Origin: Stenopsyche tienmushanensis
Lineage: Eukaryota; Arthropoda; Insecta; Trichoptera; Stenopsychidae
Reading direction: 5' to 3'
DNA: 64,000 bases
NCBI GenBank assembly: GCA_008973525.1
Contig: WACJ01000515.1
Coordinates: 2,695,454-2,759,453 of the forward strand
Shown in pieces: positions 23,336 through 34,690 of this stretch. Every line of letters begins with the position of its first letter. Within the stretch, counting starts at the first letter, position 1. Position numbers and translations under genes: made by a program. The notes under the pieces were generated by a model. That model saw only the letters and a program-made list of their open reading frames with translations. It ran no database searches and was not told where the DNA came from.

Positions 23336-24727
23336 TTGATATATAATAATATGTGAGCTTCAACATTATTATGCAGATTTAGTTTGATTATTATGTGTAT
23401 CTGATTATACTGTAATTCTTACTCTGTTATCAACCCAAATTCTAGCTTGTAATCTCATTAAGATGTATTTTATTTAGCTTCTCTTTTTCTATATATTTGT
23501 TATATATCTAGACTGGAATACCAAAATTTTCCAAAGTCGGTCTGGCGATACTTTCATACTTCCAGCCAGTAAAGTCAACATCATTTCCTTTAATAAATTA
23601 CATTATAGATATTTCCAGTTTTAATAATAATATTATACAGTTAATTAGTTATTTATATATTTATCATATTGTCAATAACAGGACAATTTTTGTTAGTGGA
23701 TTTATAAATATTATTTAAAAGTTATTACAAGCATTTGCTCTAAATTTAAAATAGCATAGATATTCGCAATATGGTCAATATTTTGATAGTCAAAAATAAG
23801 CTGCGTTAAAATTTCGGGAATATATAGAATTGGAGCTTTTTGCCAATAATATCGTCAATAATTTAAATAAAAGCATTTGATTTAAAGAATAATTTTTAAA
23901 TAACCTGGAACAATGAGTGATTATAATAAAACAATGATCTACTTTTATTTTTGGATAAGGGTTTAAGAATAAGTGCCATAATACCACCAAAAGAAGCGAA
24001 TAATCACTTAAAGCATTATATATTGGCGCCAAAGATATTTACATAAAATTATGAGAATGTGAAAAGTTTTCTATGTCTAAAGCATATCAATTAATTGCGA
24101 ATCAGCAAAATCAATATAGATGGAAAATTGCAATACATTGTATTTTTTTTGTTGGACAATGATTCTATAATATAATGGAATAATCGGTACTAGAAAAGTA
24201 TAATATATAAAAAAAAGTATGGGGTTTTATGTTATTTTACCCAATTTAACCGATGAAGAAACCGTTGGAATAAGTACATAAGCTTTCTTTTTTGAACAGA
24301 ATTAAGCCATAAATGCCCCGCTGCTCCGTACAAATAAAGCTTCAATCATTTCAAAATATGTCATCCAACGACGTGCTCATTTGCTAATCGGCGATGACTT
24401 TAGAGCGATCGTAAATTTTCGATCATTCTTGTTTCGTTTAAAAGCCATTTTTTTTCTTAATATGGGCGGATGTTGAGCAGCTCACGTTTCCGATAAATGC
24501 GTCGTGGGTCGATAATAAAAATATAATGGTCATTTGAAAAAATATAAATAAAATCTGTTGCTGATGTGTGTTTATGCACGCAATTAAGAATTTTGCATGT
24601 TTGGAAGGGTATGTAAATCAATCATTTTGAACCAATTCGATTTTGAAGAATTTGCACTTATGCACTAGATTGATTTATATTTGGATTTAAAAGATATACT
24701 TTGTGAAAATCTATGAAGCTTTGAATA
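23336..24727. other. AT-rich spacer
   Basis: A single 80-codon ORF (23790-24032, -) is low-complexity and hydrophobic. I regard it as chance. Nothing else recognised. Confidence 0.5.
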
Positions 24728-24728
24728 A

Positions 24729-24772
24729 ACAATTAATAGCTTTGTCTAAAATTTAGACAAAGCTATTGATTG
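24729..24772. repeat. near-perfect palindrome
   Basis: AATAGCTTTGTCTAAA and TTTAGACAAAGCTATT are 16-base arms separated by a single A, with four of the next five base pairs also matching. The centre at about 24752 leaves no real loop, so this is a DNA palindrome, not a typical hairpin RNA. Confidence 0.75.
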
Positions 24773-24932
24773 ACAAAAATATTTGATTTAAACTCGAAAT
24801 CATATTTTTTAGTGTCAATTATCTCGTTAACAGTGCGCGCACCTAGATTAAATTTCTATCTGTACCTTATTTCTATCTAGCCTCCTCTACCTTTTCATTT
24901 CTATAAGCCGTATCAAAAGATATCGTGTTTTT

Positions 24933-25400
24933 CAAAAGACGAAGAGGTAAATCTGTCACTGGTACAGAAATATAAAAGGATAATTTAATGTTTTCTTCCT
25001 GACACTTGGCATCTCTTCTCTGTTACTATTTTTTTCTACTTTTGGGGCAATACTGCTAGCAGTGATTACTTTTAAAGCTGACCCAAGGTGAGCATCGTTT
25101 ATGCTGGATCTGCCTGGAGACTTATTTCTTTTCATGCGTGAAAACTAGATGATTTTGCTTTGATCTGATCACTTAAAATGGCAGCTAAATCAGTAATTCA
25201 TTCTGCAGCTGTATCTCAAGACAAAGCGATTGCTTGAAAATGCTATACATTTTCCGGATAAAGAGTTTGTGCATCTTCAATTAGGCAATCCTTGATGAAA
25301 TCACCTTCAGGAAATGGTTTGGAGTGTATCCTCCGTCAATCAATTCCGATAAAATGTAGCTTGCTGCACTTTCTTCTAACACTTGAGTAAACAATTATTG
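24933..25400 (-). pseudogene. hAT transposase relic, N-terminal half (ZBED type), copy 2
   Basis: Aligns along its whole length with copy 1 (19247-19640), for example at AGGTAAATC, TTTTCTTCCT, CAAAGCGATTGCTTGAAAAT, TTTCCGGATAAAGAGTTTGT and ATGTAGCTTGC. The minus strand encodes the same FxEGDxIKxxLI...LYPE block, with more stops. It carries about 85 bp absent from copy 1 (about 25050-25165), so at least one copy has an internal insertion or deletion. No terminal repeats seen. Confidence 0.7.
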
Positions 25401-25654
25401 TCGTGTGTTGTGTCGTATATTTCTAAGGATGACCATATTATTTGAGCAATTTCTTGGGTCTCTTAAATTACGCGGTAAATCACTTTTTGAAATAAATAAG
25501 CTACTAACACAAAATAATTTAAAAAAACGAACTTTCAAATGACTGAAAATTTTGAAAAGACAAATTTTAAACGCATATAGGCATTTGGATTCAAGGATAC
25601 AGAAAGAGCACGATTTTAGCGATCAATAACGATTATCCAAATTTATCGACTAAT
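25401..25654. other. AT-rich spacer
   Basis: Nothing recognised. Confidence 0.5.
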
Positions 25655-25827
25655 AATGATAACTCGTAACCCGATCATCTCGGGTTCGAATCCCACAGGA
25701 GATGTGGCTGGCAACCACATTTTTAAAAACATATATATGCCATTAAAAACCATGTCAAAATGGTTGGTAATGATACCATAAAAAAGGGATCGCTAAAAGC
25801 CACCTCAAAAAAAAAAAAAATGATAAC
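25655..25827 (+). mobile_element. 5'-truncated tRNA-derived SINE with target duplication
   Basis: The body begins TCGTAACCCGATCATCTCGG. It contains a perfect pol III B box GGTTCGAATCC (25683-25693) and resembles the anticodon-to-T arm of a threonine-type tRNA (CTCGTAA loop). About 110 bp of unrelated tail follow, with a run of 14 A (25807-25820). The 9-base duplication AATGATAAC flanks it at 25655-25663 and 25819-25827. No A box is present and the T stem does not pair fully, so this is not a working tRNA gene. Such elements are copied by LINE reverse transcriptases, and 5' truncation is usual. Confidence 0.75.
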
Positions 25828-27329
25828 CCAAAATTAATCGATTTCAAGTTTCAATAAATACAAGACATATTTGTGTAATGTTTAAGTTTACGCAAATAAA
25901 TAAATGAATAATTGTGTGCTATCAACAGTGTTAAGGTTCATTTGTTGATATACAAGCTTTACTTACGCTGCGCGGTCATGAGAGAAAATTGGATTTGTAT
26001 GGACCTTGATTCAATATTGATGAGTGTTTATATAATATCTCTGTATTGTTCAGAAGTGGCATACTTTTTTAGTATTGGTTTCGTTTTTTTGATGGTGATT
26101 TAATAATCCAGAAGATTTTTATTTTAAATATTCTCTTAATCTCTCACTTTAAACCAAACCTTTATAGTTTTTGAATTCATGAAAATGTCAAAATTGAATA
26201 AGCACTTTTTGCTCTTTAAAAAAATGATGCTATTTAAAATGGCAAATTCTTTCGCCACGACCCAATAGTTTCACATGATTATCTTCTTCAATTGCCACAT
26301 ATCGCTTTTAAGATAAAATCTTTGCCGCTCAACAGCATCCGCCATCTTGATCGACTTATGTAATTCTTCGTCAATTGACTTCATTTATTGATGATAAATA
26401 GACGTGCAATTAATAGTCACCACTCATAAGACGGATTCGATCCTTTTAGAGCGTTCCAAAGTAAGTCAAACGCATTCCATCGGTTTCTTCGATCCCCGGA
26501 CTAAATCGTTGATTTCGCGTCGTTTCGCTGAGATTATTTATTTTTTGTGCAATCGGATCGTCCCGCCTCAACAATGAAGATCTAAATTCGAAGAGGCTGC
26601 GCAGATCGATTATGCAAATTAAATCATTACAGAGACCAGCGGATCATATTTGGATCAGATCACGATGGGTCAAAGACCCGGGAACTTAATCAAGCCATGA
26701 TCTACATTGCCCATTATATGTTAAAGGAAATGCAAAAAACAGTTACAATCGCTATGAGCCATGCTCATGATTTATTCTAATAGTTATAATTATGGCTGAC
26801 ATTTTTTATGAGCAGACTACCAGCCGAAGGAAACTGCGGAAGGAGCGGCCATTTTTAACAGCTCATATCTATGCATACATTACCCGGGGAATTTGTATGA
26901 GATCTGTCTGGCAAGGTTGCTCTCATGTTTCGATTGAAATAAATTGCTCCAAAAGCAAATAATGCAAATTAATACCATCTATTATCGATTTATTGAATTA
27001 AAAACAAAACCATTACGAATGGCGGCTGCACATTAATGCGTCTGTTATTAAACTGTCCATGGTCAATCGTTTGAGGCACTTCAACTAGATGATATTGAAA
27101 ATAAATACCAAAATACCTAGAAATAGGAACCATTCGCCGAAATAATATTGTCAATCATAAGCCTACTATTTGTTATTGATATTGATAATTTAATGAGAAT
27201 TTTTTATAAGCATGGGGACATATATGAATTAATTTCATCGGCCATTTCAATGAAATTATGACAATTATTAAAATCAATAAAGTTTAAAATAATTATAATA
27301 TTTAAATAAATAATTCATACAAAAATTAT

Positions 27330-27343
27330 CCACTAGATGGCAT
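27330..27343 (+). promoter_or_regulatory. CTCF core motif
   Basis: CCACTAGATGGCAT matches CCASYAGRKGGC at all 12 core positions, within otherwise AT-rich DNA. By a rough base-composition estimate such a perfect match is not expected even once in a window of this size. Occupancy is unproven. Confidence 0.4.
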
Positions 27344-27615
27344 TAGAAGTATAATATGTATCTTATTTTAAATAGATATCTAAATATGATCATCAATGTC
27401 CGGCATTCTATAAAATATTTATAAAATGCAAATGATCAATAAAAAAAATCAACGATGCGTCTGAGAAAGACATCTGCATTTACGATAAATATAAAACCCC
27501 TTATGGGGGTATTCCCCGTGAAAATCCCCAATGGATTTTTGTGTGTGTTCATCTGATCAAGATTTGTCAATTTAAAATTCAATTCAAAATCTGAGCAATC
27601 ATTTTGATATTACGT

Positions 27616-27657
27616 TTGACCCGGATGATGGCATTGAGTCTGGTGATGAATGCGTTG
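27616..27657. repeat. dispersed repeat, copy 2 (GGATGATGGCATTGA type)
   Basis: Matches 12122-12163 over about 40 bp with scattered differences. Confidence 0.5.
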
Positions 27658-27899
27658 CACAAATCTAAACTACAATTTCAAGTCGGTTTATGGAGATGAT
27701 ATTAAAATCACAAATACAATATTTTGCTATTAGGCTTTGTGTTTGTCATACAATGCGACTTTCAGCATTATTTTAGGTAATTTTCCAAAAACTGTGATGT
27801 TTCAAATTGTTGATGGATTTTTGAAAAAAAAAAAACGAATTAATAATTAGAAAGATCGTGCTTAAAATTATATTTTGCATATTATGAATAACGTATATA

Positions 27900-28440
27900 T
27901 TCGATGACGCCCATTTTTAAATTGATTGTTCTGCTTCAAAGTAAAGTTTTTAATATAAGTTGTACCCATAATGTTTTTCGTTTTTTAAATGAAAGATTTG
28001 AATGCTCGTATATTTTTAATTTTAACATATTATTAAAAAATGAAACCTCTCTCGACCTATCTGGTAACACTTTAATGCCTCTGTCATAAAACATCACGGT
28101 TCATTTTTGACCTCATCGTTTGTTTTGTCGTTGTGGCCGAAGATTCATTTTATTCCATACATTTTAATAAGAAATACGCAAAAAATGGCTTGGAGTTGGT
28201 GGGAGCTTTTATGAAAAAATCTTGGAGCCCAAAGTGTTTCAAAATGAATGATTGCAGTCCCACCAAACTGACATTTTTTTTTATTATCAAGCCGAGCTTA
28301 GGGGTCGGTTTTGCTACCTGACCCTTCGACAGCCATTGATTTTTGCGTTCATAATTAGAGTAAAGAATTCATTTCTAATCTCCAGTTATTTCCAGGGAAA
28401 TTTTTTAGATCAAAATTTCTGGAACCAATTTTGACATTTG
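27900..28440 (-). pseudogene. mariner transposase relic (third lineage)
   Basis: The minus strand from about 28395 reads ITGD-stop-K-stop-ILYSNYE, then RKNQWLSKGQVAKPTPKLGL and IIKKNVSLVGLQ. Another frame gives the WWD block (KKMSVWWDC). This is the mariner segment around the first catalytic Asp (TGDEKW in the family; E and W are stops here) up to the WWD motif. After a gap the C-terminal piece DRGIKVLPDRS appears at about 28085-28050. The second and third catalytic aspartates and the N-terminal DNA-binding domain are missing. Its wording differs from copies A and B, from the outer mariner and from the 36.6 kb element, so it is another lineage. Confidence 0.7.
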
Positions 28441-30429
28441 CGAATACTTAAAATATCGCCCAGCATTATATTGTAATCGATTCATTGTAAATTGTATTGT
28501 TAAAATTGAATTTCAAAAATCACAATTTATTCTTGATGAGTATAATTACCAAAATAGCACAAAATATGACTTAAAAGTGCAGCAGGCTAAGTGCAACCAA
28601 TCCCCAAAAACGGTCAAACAATAAAACGAAAATCATTTTGGGTTCTAATTTTATTATTTGTTATTAAATCTATGATTTAATACCCTAATCCAATATTGAA
28701 AATGGTTTGTCAGCAGTCACTGCATTCTAAATCATGATCCGAGTAGGTCCTCGCTTTTACAAGACCACTCGCTGCTGCCAATTAATGCTGAATTATTTTT
28801 ATTATCCAAACACGGTTATTATCTCAATTTGCTATAATATCAGCGATTTTAAATGCTAATATGCGAATGTTTCATTGTTAAAACCATATTTTATTAAAAC
28901 TTAATTTATTCAGTTGATGCATTATTTTCTTAATGCTAAATCGATAATCTATCCATTATAGCAGCATGATGTCTCAATATGAATTTATATTTATAGAAGT
29001 GTTAAAAGCCTTTTACGAATCAAGGTTTTGCAAATACTGCGAATTTTAAAAAGTTTTTTGATCCCTCAGGAATTCAATCGATTGAAACTTAAAGGTATGT
29101 TGAAACATACTCATTAGCTATGTAAACATAATCTGAATTTCTTGGACGAATATTCTGAGCTTCTTCAAGTGCTTGATTTGTTCGTGGCAAATAAATGAGT
29201 AGCGCGTTCATATTTCAAGCTCTGGTATGATTTACAACTCGGTTAAGCGTCGTTGGGGCATTCAATTTTTTATTTATTACATTTTGCATTGAACATTCGC
29301 AAAAATAAAGTTAATTTACAGTCGCAACGGGAATAAATAATCTAGCGGCGTCCGCACGGATAAGACCATTATAATTATTTTTTCCACCATGACGTAAGTT
29401 CGAGTCGGGTTAATGGTATTTTAAATTGATTCACGTTTATTGGCGCTGTGTATATATATATAAAATTATAAAAAAGCGATAGTCTACGATGTAGAAAAAA
29501 GACAGAGCCTCCGCACACAGCCTCCGAAAGACGAAGCATTTAATTAGTGGAAATTGGCATTTTATGCAAATCGGATGGCGTCGTCATCAATTTGACGACA
29601 CTCCATCTCCTCGCCGGTCTTAGAAACTAGAAAAATTTACGACCAAAGACCATACGAAATTCTATTCTCGACGTCGTTAGAAATACTAATATCTGTATTG
29701 AATACAGATGAAAGATTAAACATAAATTGCTGGATTATTCCAGGCCATTCAATACGCACTAACTCCAAGACTTATCATATGAATGATTAAAGTGAAATGT
29801 CAACAATATTGTGAAATAAAAATATGTTTAATTAATGGGATTCGATGGTACTTTATATTTATCGCCGCATTAGAAACCCATAAAAAACGCTTTTGAAATA
29901 TTCGGCGTTAAGTGAACTATCGCTTTCCAAAATCTACATCTTTCATTTGAATCCGTTAAATGTAGATATGTGATCAATGCTCAATTCCATACATAAAACT
30001 AATCCTTAAATGTTGGAAGCTATGCATCATTTTGCTTAAATATATGCAGAAACTCTTAGATGTTTATCAATACTGTATAAATCAATGAATTTTATAGTGC
30101 ACAAAGGACTATAATCATTTACTTTGATGGTTTTATTGGGGCTGTGAAATATGATCATCAATCAAATTCGTCGTATTTTAAAATCAAATTAAAAACTATT
30201 TTAATTAAAATGAGCTGTAGAAAATATATTTTTTTACTATAAACATCAAAATTTTAAGCCAGAATCGATACAAAATTACACGATTAACCTATTTCCTACG
30301 ATGATCAATTGATATCGTGGGCTAGATCCTGGACTTTTATTATTAAGCATCAACAAAGTTGGAAGATTACATGTATCAATCAATCTGAAAAAATAATCAT
30401 TGATGTAAGCAAAACATTATATTATTGGA
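28441..30429. other. spacer with a GC-richer block at 29320-29640
   Basis: Holds copy 1 of a dispersed repeat (28728-28785) and a short palindrome ATCTGTATTGAATACAGAT at about 29690-29708. No ORF of note. Confidence 0.4.
28728..28785. repeat. dispersed repeat copy 1 (AAATCATGATC type)
   Basis: TAAATCATGATCCGAGTAGG, then TCCTCGCTTTTACAAGACCA, matches 45961-46018 at roughly 80 percent by eye. Confidence 0.5.
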
Positions 30430-31680
30430 TGTAGATGAGATCAACTTTGATGTATTTTTTCTTAATATATATTTGATACTAATGTAGTAAAGGAATTCTT
30501 TCACGGTATTGACCCTTTGAAATCTGGCGGTCCTGATAATTTACCTGGATTTTTTTTATTGAAATGCACTGATACTATATCAGTACCCATTGCTATTTTA
30601 TTCTCGTAATCGTAAATCTCTCCATGTGTGTGCAATGCCAGCTTTATGGAAAAAGGCCTTTATACATCAGTGAACAAGAAAGGGGCTAAGACTGATATAT
30701 TCAGTTACCGTCCAATCTCAAAGCTTTACATCATATCTAAGATTTTCGAGAAAATTATTTATAATCAGGTCTATCGTGCGTTAAGGCAATCTTTTAGCCC
30801 TAGCCAGCATGGTTTTCTTAGAGACCGTTCGACTGTCTCCAACCTCGCACTTCTTAATGACTTTCTGACTGAAAAAATGGACAAAGGAGCTCAGGTTGAC
30901 GTAGCGACTTCAGCAAGGTTTTTGATCGGATACGACATGATATCCATCTCGGGGTGGGTTCCTGTACCTAGTGGTGTTCCCCAGGGCTCTTTGATTGGTT
31001 CTCTGTTTGCAATATTCTTATACGATGTAGATACTTATTTACAGTCTTCTAAATTATTGTGCTTTGCAGACGATATCAAAGTTTATACTACTGTTTCGTC
31101 AATAAGTGATGCAATGGAATTACAAGGGGACCTATACCGACTGCAAAAATATTATGATGATCATTGCATAGATCTTAATCCATCGAAATGTAGCGTAATG
31201 ACCTTCTCGCGAAAGCAAAATCCCATAAATTTAAAGGGCCAAATGAAAAGTGAATTAGTACAAAGGAGCGATACTCTACGAGACCTTGGAGTGTTACATG
31301 ATTCGAAGCTTTTATTCGATCAACATGTTAACTCTATTGTTTCGAAAGCTATGAAACTCCTTGGGTTTATAATAAAAAGCTGAAAATATTATACGGTACC
31401 CTTGTTCGAAGTCACTTGGAATACGCTACTCAAATCTGGAATCCTTTCTACGTTACATACAATATATATCTCGAATCGAAAACATCCAGAAAAAGTTCGT
31501 ACGCATGACAAATACGATTTTTTAAAAATAGCCCAAAACGAGTTTGATTGTCCAGATCTTCTTTTAGAGATGTATATAAGGAGCTTGTTGTTATATGTGC
31601 CTCATTCAGATACCTATTATAGAAGTAATAGCTACATTCTGCGAACTAGTCGCAATTTTAATAGCTAGTAGATAGATAGT
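30430..31680 (+). pseudogene. non-LTR retrotransposon (jockey/CR1-like) pol relic
   Basis: About 420 codons of a LINE reverse transcriptase in three pieces. Upstream of 30628 the reading is VVKEFFHGIDPLKSGGPDNL (fingers). The 251-codon ORF 30628-31383 contains YRPIS (residues 27-31), SQHGFLRDRSTV (59-70), GVPQGS (116-121) and the catalytic FADD (146-149). After residue 91 a frameshift moves the first catalytic block (DFSKVFDR) out of frame, and some 60 residues of palm between it and GVPQGS are missing. From 31383 the thumb/C-terminal part continues in new frames (ILYGTLVRSHLEYATQIWNP, then CPDLLLEMYIRSLLLYVPHS). The endonuclease domain and 5' end are absent. The family copies RNA into DNA at nicked targets; this copy is inactive. 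Confidence 0.85.
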
Positions 31681-34207
31681 AGCTGGAAAAAATATATAAA
31701 ACATACGAAAATATATAAGCAAACCAATACTTTTTAAACTGTGGTGCGCGTACTAGCGCAATTAAACATATTTTATAATTTATAGAGTGCTATTTCAAGT
31801 AGCATATATAACGCGTCTTCCAATAGTAGTAAAAAGACGCAAATATGCGCAATCCGACGTGAATGCGTTAATTGCAGTGGATTTACTTGATTTTTGCATA
31901 CCAATATAATTGTTCCATTAACTATCGACTGATTCTATGGTAGTGAGAATGGCAAATCCTCATCACTTTCTACAAGTGCTAGATCATCAACATCGGCAAA
32001 TATAATGAGCATTAGATTATTTTCATTGCTTATCAATAATAATGTTAATCATATGAATCGTTGTATTGTATGATTGTTATATTATAATTGGCAACAGACC
32101 ATGGATTCGAATATAATTTCTGCTCTTAAATACTAGTTCGGATGAAAATTAATAGATTGAACGCGTAATGCAGAAGTTCCACAAGAAGCTAACAGCTCAG
32201 TTTACCTCAGCCAACCTTTTCTTAGCATGCAAGCAATATTATCATTCTTAAGCGCCAATCGGGCGTGCTATTTAATAATTGGCGCAGTTCTTCGTACCAT
32301 CGACTTCTGGTCGGCGTCTAGGAATGTAAATGTCTGCAGATAAGATCACGTTTAAGGAAAATGATCAAGATCATAACCGATTTACATAAGGAGGAGCCGC
32401 AACGAGCGGTTTGTCACTGCATTCGCTCCTTTCCGACGTACAATGTATGCGAAATTTTAATTCGAGTCGATGTTATTATACGCATATATATTTCTTCATT
32501 TGGGGCCGTTCAAATCGAATGCTTGGGATATTTTAAGATATTTAAAGCGTTGTTAAAAGGTTTCGAGTGGGTTCGTCGTTCCGGATAATGAGCTTATTCA
32601 TAATATATATGTAAACTTTATGACAATGAAAATATGGGAACACATTATTAATACATATTTCATCGATTCGCCAGTGATTTTTAACCATTCTATATAATTT
32701 AAAAATGTAGCCAGGATTACTGAAATTATATATTTTTAACAAAAAACTGCTTATAAAAAATATTTTTTGGTGGTATAAAATTTTCAATATGGACGTCAAT
32801 TCTGAGATTGATCATTTAACCCCTAATAATTAAATAGCAATACGAAAGGGATGAAAAATGTCAATAATATTTCTAAAATGGCCACAAAAAATGATTATCA
32901 TGAATTAGACATGCCTATCGAGATGTTTAGTTTAAATTTCTATGTCAACGACGGAAGCCCAATTTCACGCAATTTCTGCCGATATAATTGATCAAACTAT
33001 AAATTACATAAAACGTCTTCACATCGAAGAATTTGATAATAAACCATACAATTAATAGGCGAAAGTCGGTCGAAGTCTGGAGATTGAACTGTGAGGTCAA
33101 AAATAAGGCGGTTCTCCAATACTGCCGTGGGATTTTCATAGCAATTATGTTTTCATATCAAAATTGCTTAATGCTCTAATCTGAAAACTCACGCCTTTTA
33201 GATTGCGTTATTTTTTTCTAATACAGCCAAATTCTTCGATTTGTACGATTTTATCTCGGCCGTAGAGAAAAATGGGACATGTGAATGCTATAATGTATTA
33301 ATGCGATGATCTATACAGTTTTCAATGTGGATTAATTTGATAGAAGGTCGAATATGGCGTACAATATTTAATTAAAGCGAATTCGAAAGGAAGATAATTT
33401 ATATAATAGTATTTATTGTATTAATCTACTTGATTTCTGATCAAATCTACTAGATTTATACTCGGACTACTCCCATCTTTTTAATATATAATACGTCCTT
33501 GCCAAATTAATTAAACATAAGTTATGGCCGTATACTTAAACGATTACTCATATTATTGATATTAAATTATATCTATATATTTATTTTTATGACAATAATA
33601 ATGAAATAATAAGAAATATTAAGTTTAATTTAACATTTTACAATCCGTGCGCGCGTTGACGCGTAATAAGAATGACGAAACTTTAGATTGAAAAAAATGT
33701 CGTAAGAACTTGATATAGATTTAAATTTCTTTCTAAAGATGACAGTATACACATGTGTCAATATTTTAATCGTATATAATATATGTAAAATGTTCTAAAA
33801 AAAGATTACAAATACGTCAGAGAATGCGTCCATATATACAATTCAAATATATTTTTTATATCTATTATGGAACGACGAACTAATTAAATGTTGTTCTTTC
33901 AGTGCTTTTACTTTTTCAGGGGTGTTCAACTTTATTCATGAGTTAAATATTTTTTCTTTATGTTTCCTGTAGGATGTTTTCAATGATAGTGTATTTTTTA
34001 AAACATGTTTATACCATAATTATGCTTGGTGCGATTGCTAGTCTTCTTTGTATATATAAGTCCTTATAGTTATTAATTCGGTTTTATTTTGACACATAAA
34101 TATAAATACAGAGCTGTAACAAGGGATGGCATAGATGACAGGCGCCGCAGAATACTAATCTGGTCGAGAGTTTCACATGGTTTTTATTTTATTTGACGGT
34201 TTCCAAA
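31681..34207. other. AT-rich spacer
   Basis: ORFs at 32361-32588 (+), 32542-32799 (-) and 32945-33139 (-) show no family. The first sits in a small GC-richer patch. A GTGCGCGCGTTGACGCG run at about 33645-33662 is unusual for this composition. No element borders seen. Confidence 0.45.
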
Positions 34208-34270
34208 GGTCCGAAAAGCGGACCGATTGGACACATAGACCTTGTAGCCACTCCGTTCTCTTTTAGGGCT
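34208..34270. repeat. dispersed repeat copy 2 with GGTCCG..CGGACC palindrome
   Basis: GGTCCGAAAAGCGGACC (34208-34224) and the following GATTGGACAC and CTTGTAGCCACTCC blocks match 2400-2461. Confidence 0.5.
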
Positions 34271-34379
34271 TTTTTGCGGTATTTTATATGATCTGTACGA
34301 CCACGGAAGCTCTCCCAACTATATATTTATCTATATCTATGGCCACTCAAAGTTGAGAATGAGCATGTCCTTGCGGACA

Positions 34380-34690
34380 TAGATATTAAGTTCAGGTTTT
34401 GTATCTTGCTTCTTGATGGACCCATGTTTCACTGAATTGATACAAAAACTCAGTTTTATTTCTGTAAAACATCTCCAAATACTAGATTGAAACATCATCG
34501 CGACGCTGTTTTTGTTACATTTTGAGCAAATGTGGCACCCATCTTGCGCAGAACTTTCTTATATCTAAATTTTTAGTCAATATGCTATGTACAGCATTTT
34601 TTAAAATGCCTAACATGTCTGCTAGAATCTAGCTCCGATTTGAATTTAGTTGGATTGAGATCTTTCAAATATCTCACTCATGAAATTTAT
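34380..34690 (-). pseudogene. mariner transposase relic (mauritiana/SETMAR-like lineage)
   Basis: The minus strand from about 34625 reads ADMLGILKNAVHSILTKNLD, then IRKFCARWVPHLL, the end of the second helix-turn-helix and the linker with its WVPHL motif. LEMFYRNKTEFLYQF and SETWVHQ follow. In the family the first catalytic Asp sits in a VDETW motif; here the reading is QFSETWVH, so the residues including that Asp are deleted. Sequence after about 34400 no longer resembles mariner. The N-terminal start and catalytic core are missing. This lineage is distinct from the others in the window by the WVPHL and ETWVH wording. Confidence 0.7.

Larger units (their letters stand above)
25828..27899. 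other. spacer with a GC-richer block at 26290-26700
   Basis: The block has no long ORF and includes a CCGCCATCTTG site (26339-26349, YY1/PHO-like). Elsewhere I see a CTCF core match at 27330-27343 and a dispersed repeat at 27616-27657. The 63-codon ORF at 25912-26103 is hydrophobic and probably chance. Confidence 0.4.

Noticed and set aside
25655..25730. Possible tRNA-Thr gene
   Set aside because: The anticodon-like loop and B box are present, but there is no A box or 5' half, the T stem does not pair, and a poly(A) tail and target duplication mark it as a SINE.
26612..29571. Octamer motifs ATGCAAAT (26612, 26962, 29564) as a POU-factor cluster
   Set aside because: A rough estimate from base composition gives about five such 8-mers per window by chance, so the number seen is not informative.
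29690..29708. Short palindrome ATCTGTATTGAATACAGAT
   Set aside because: Nine-base arms are expected by chance in AT-rich DNA of this length.
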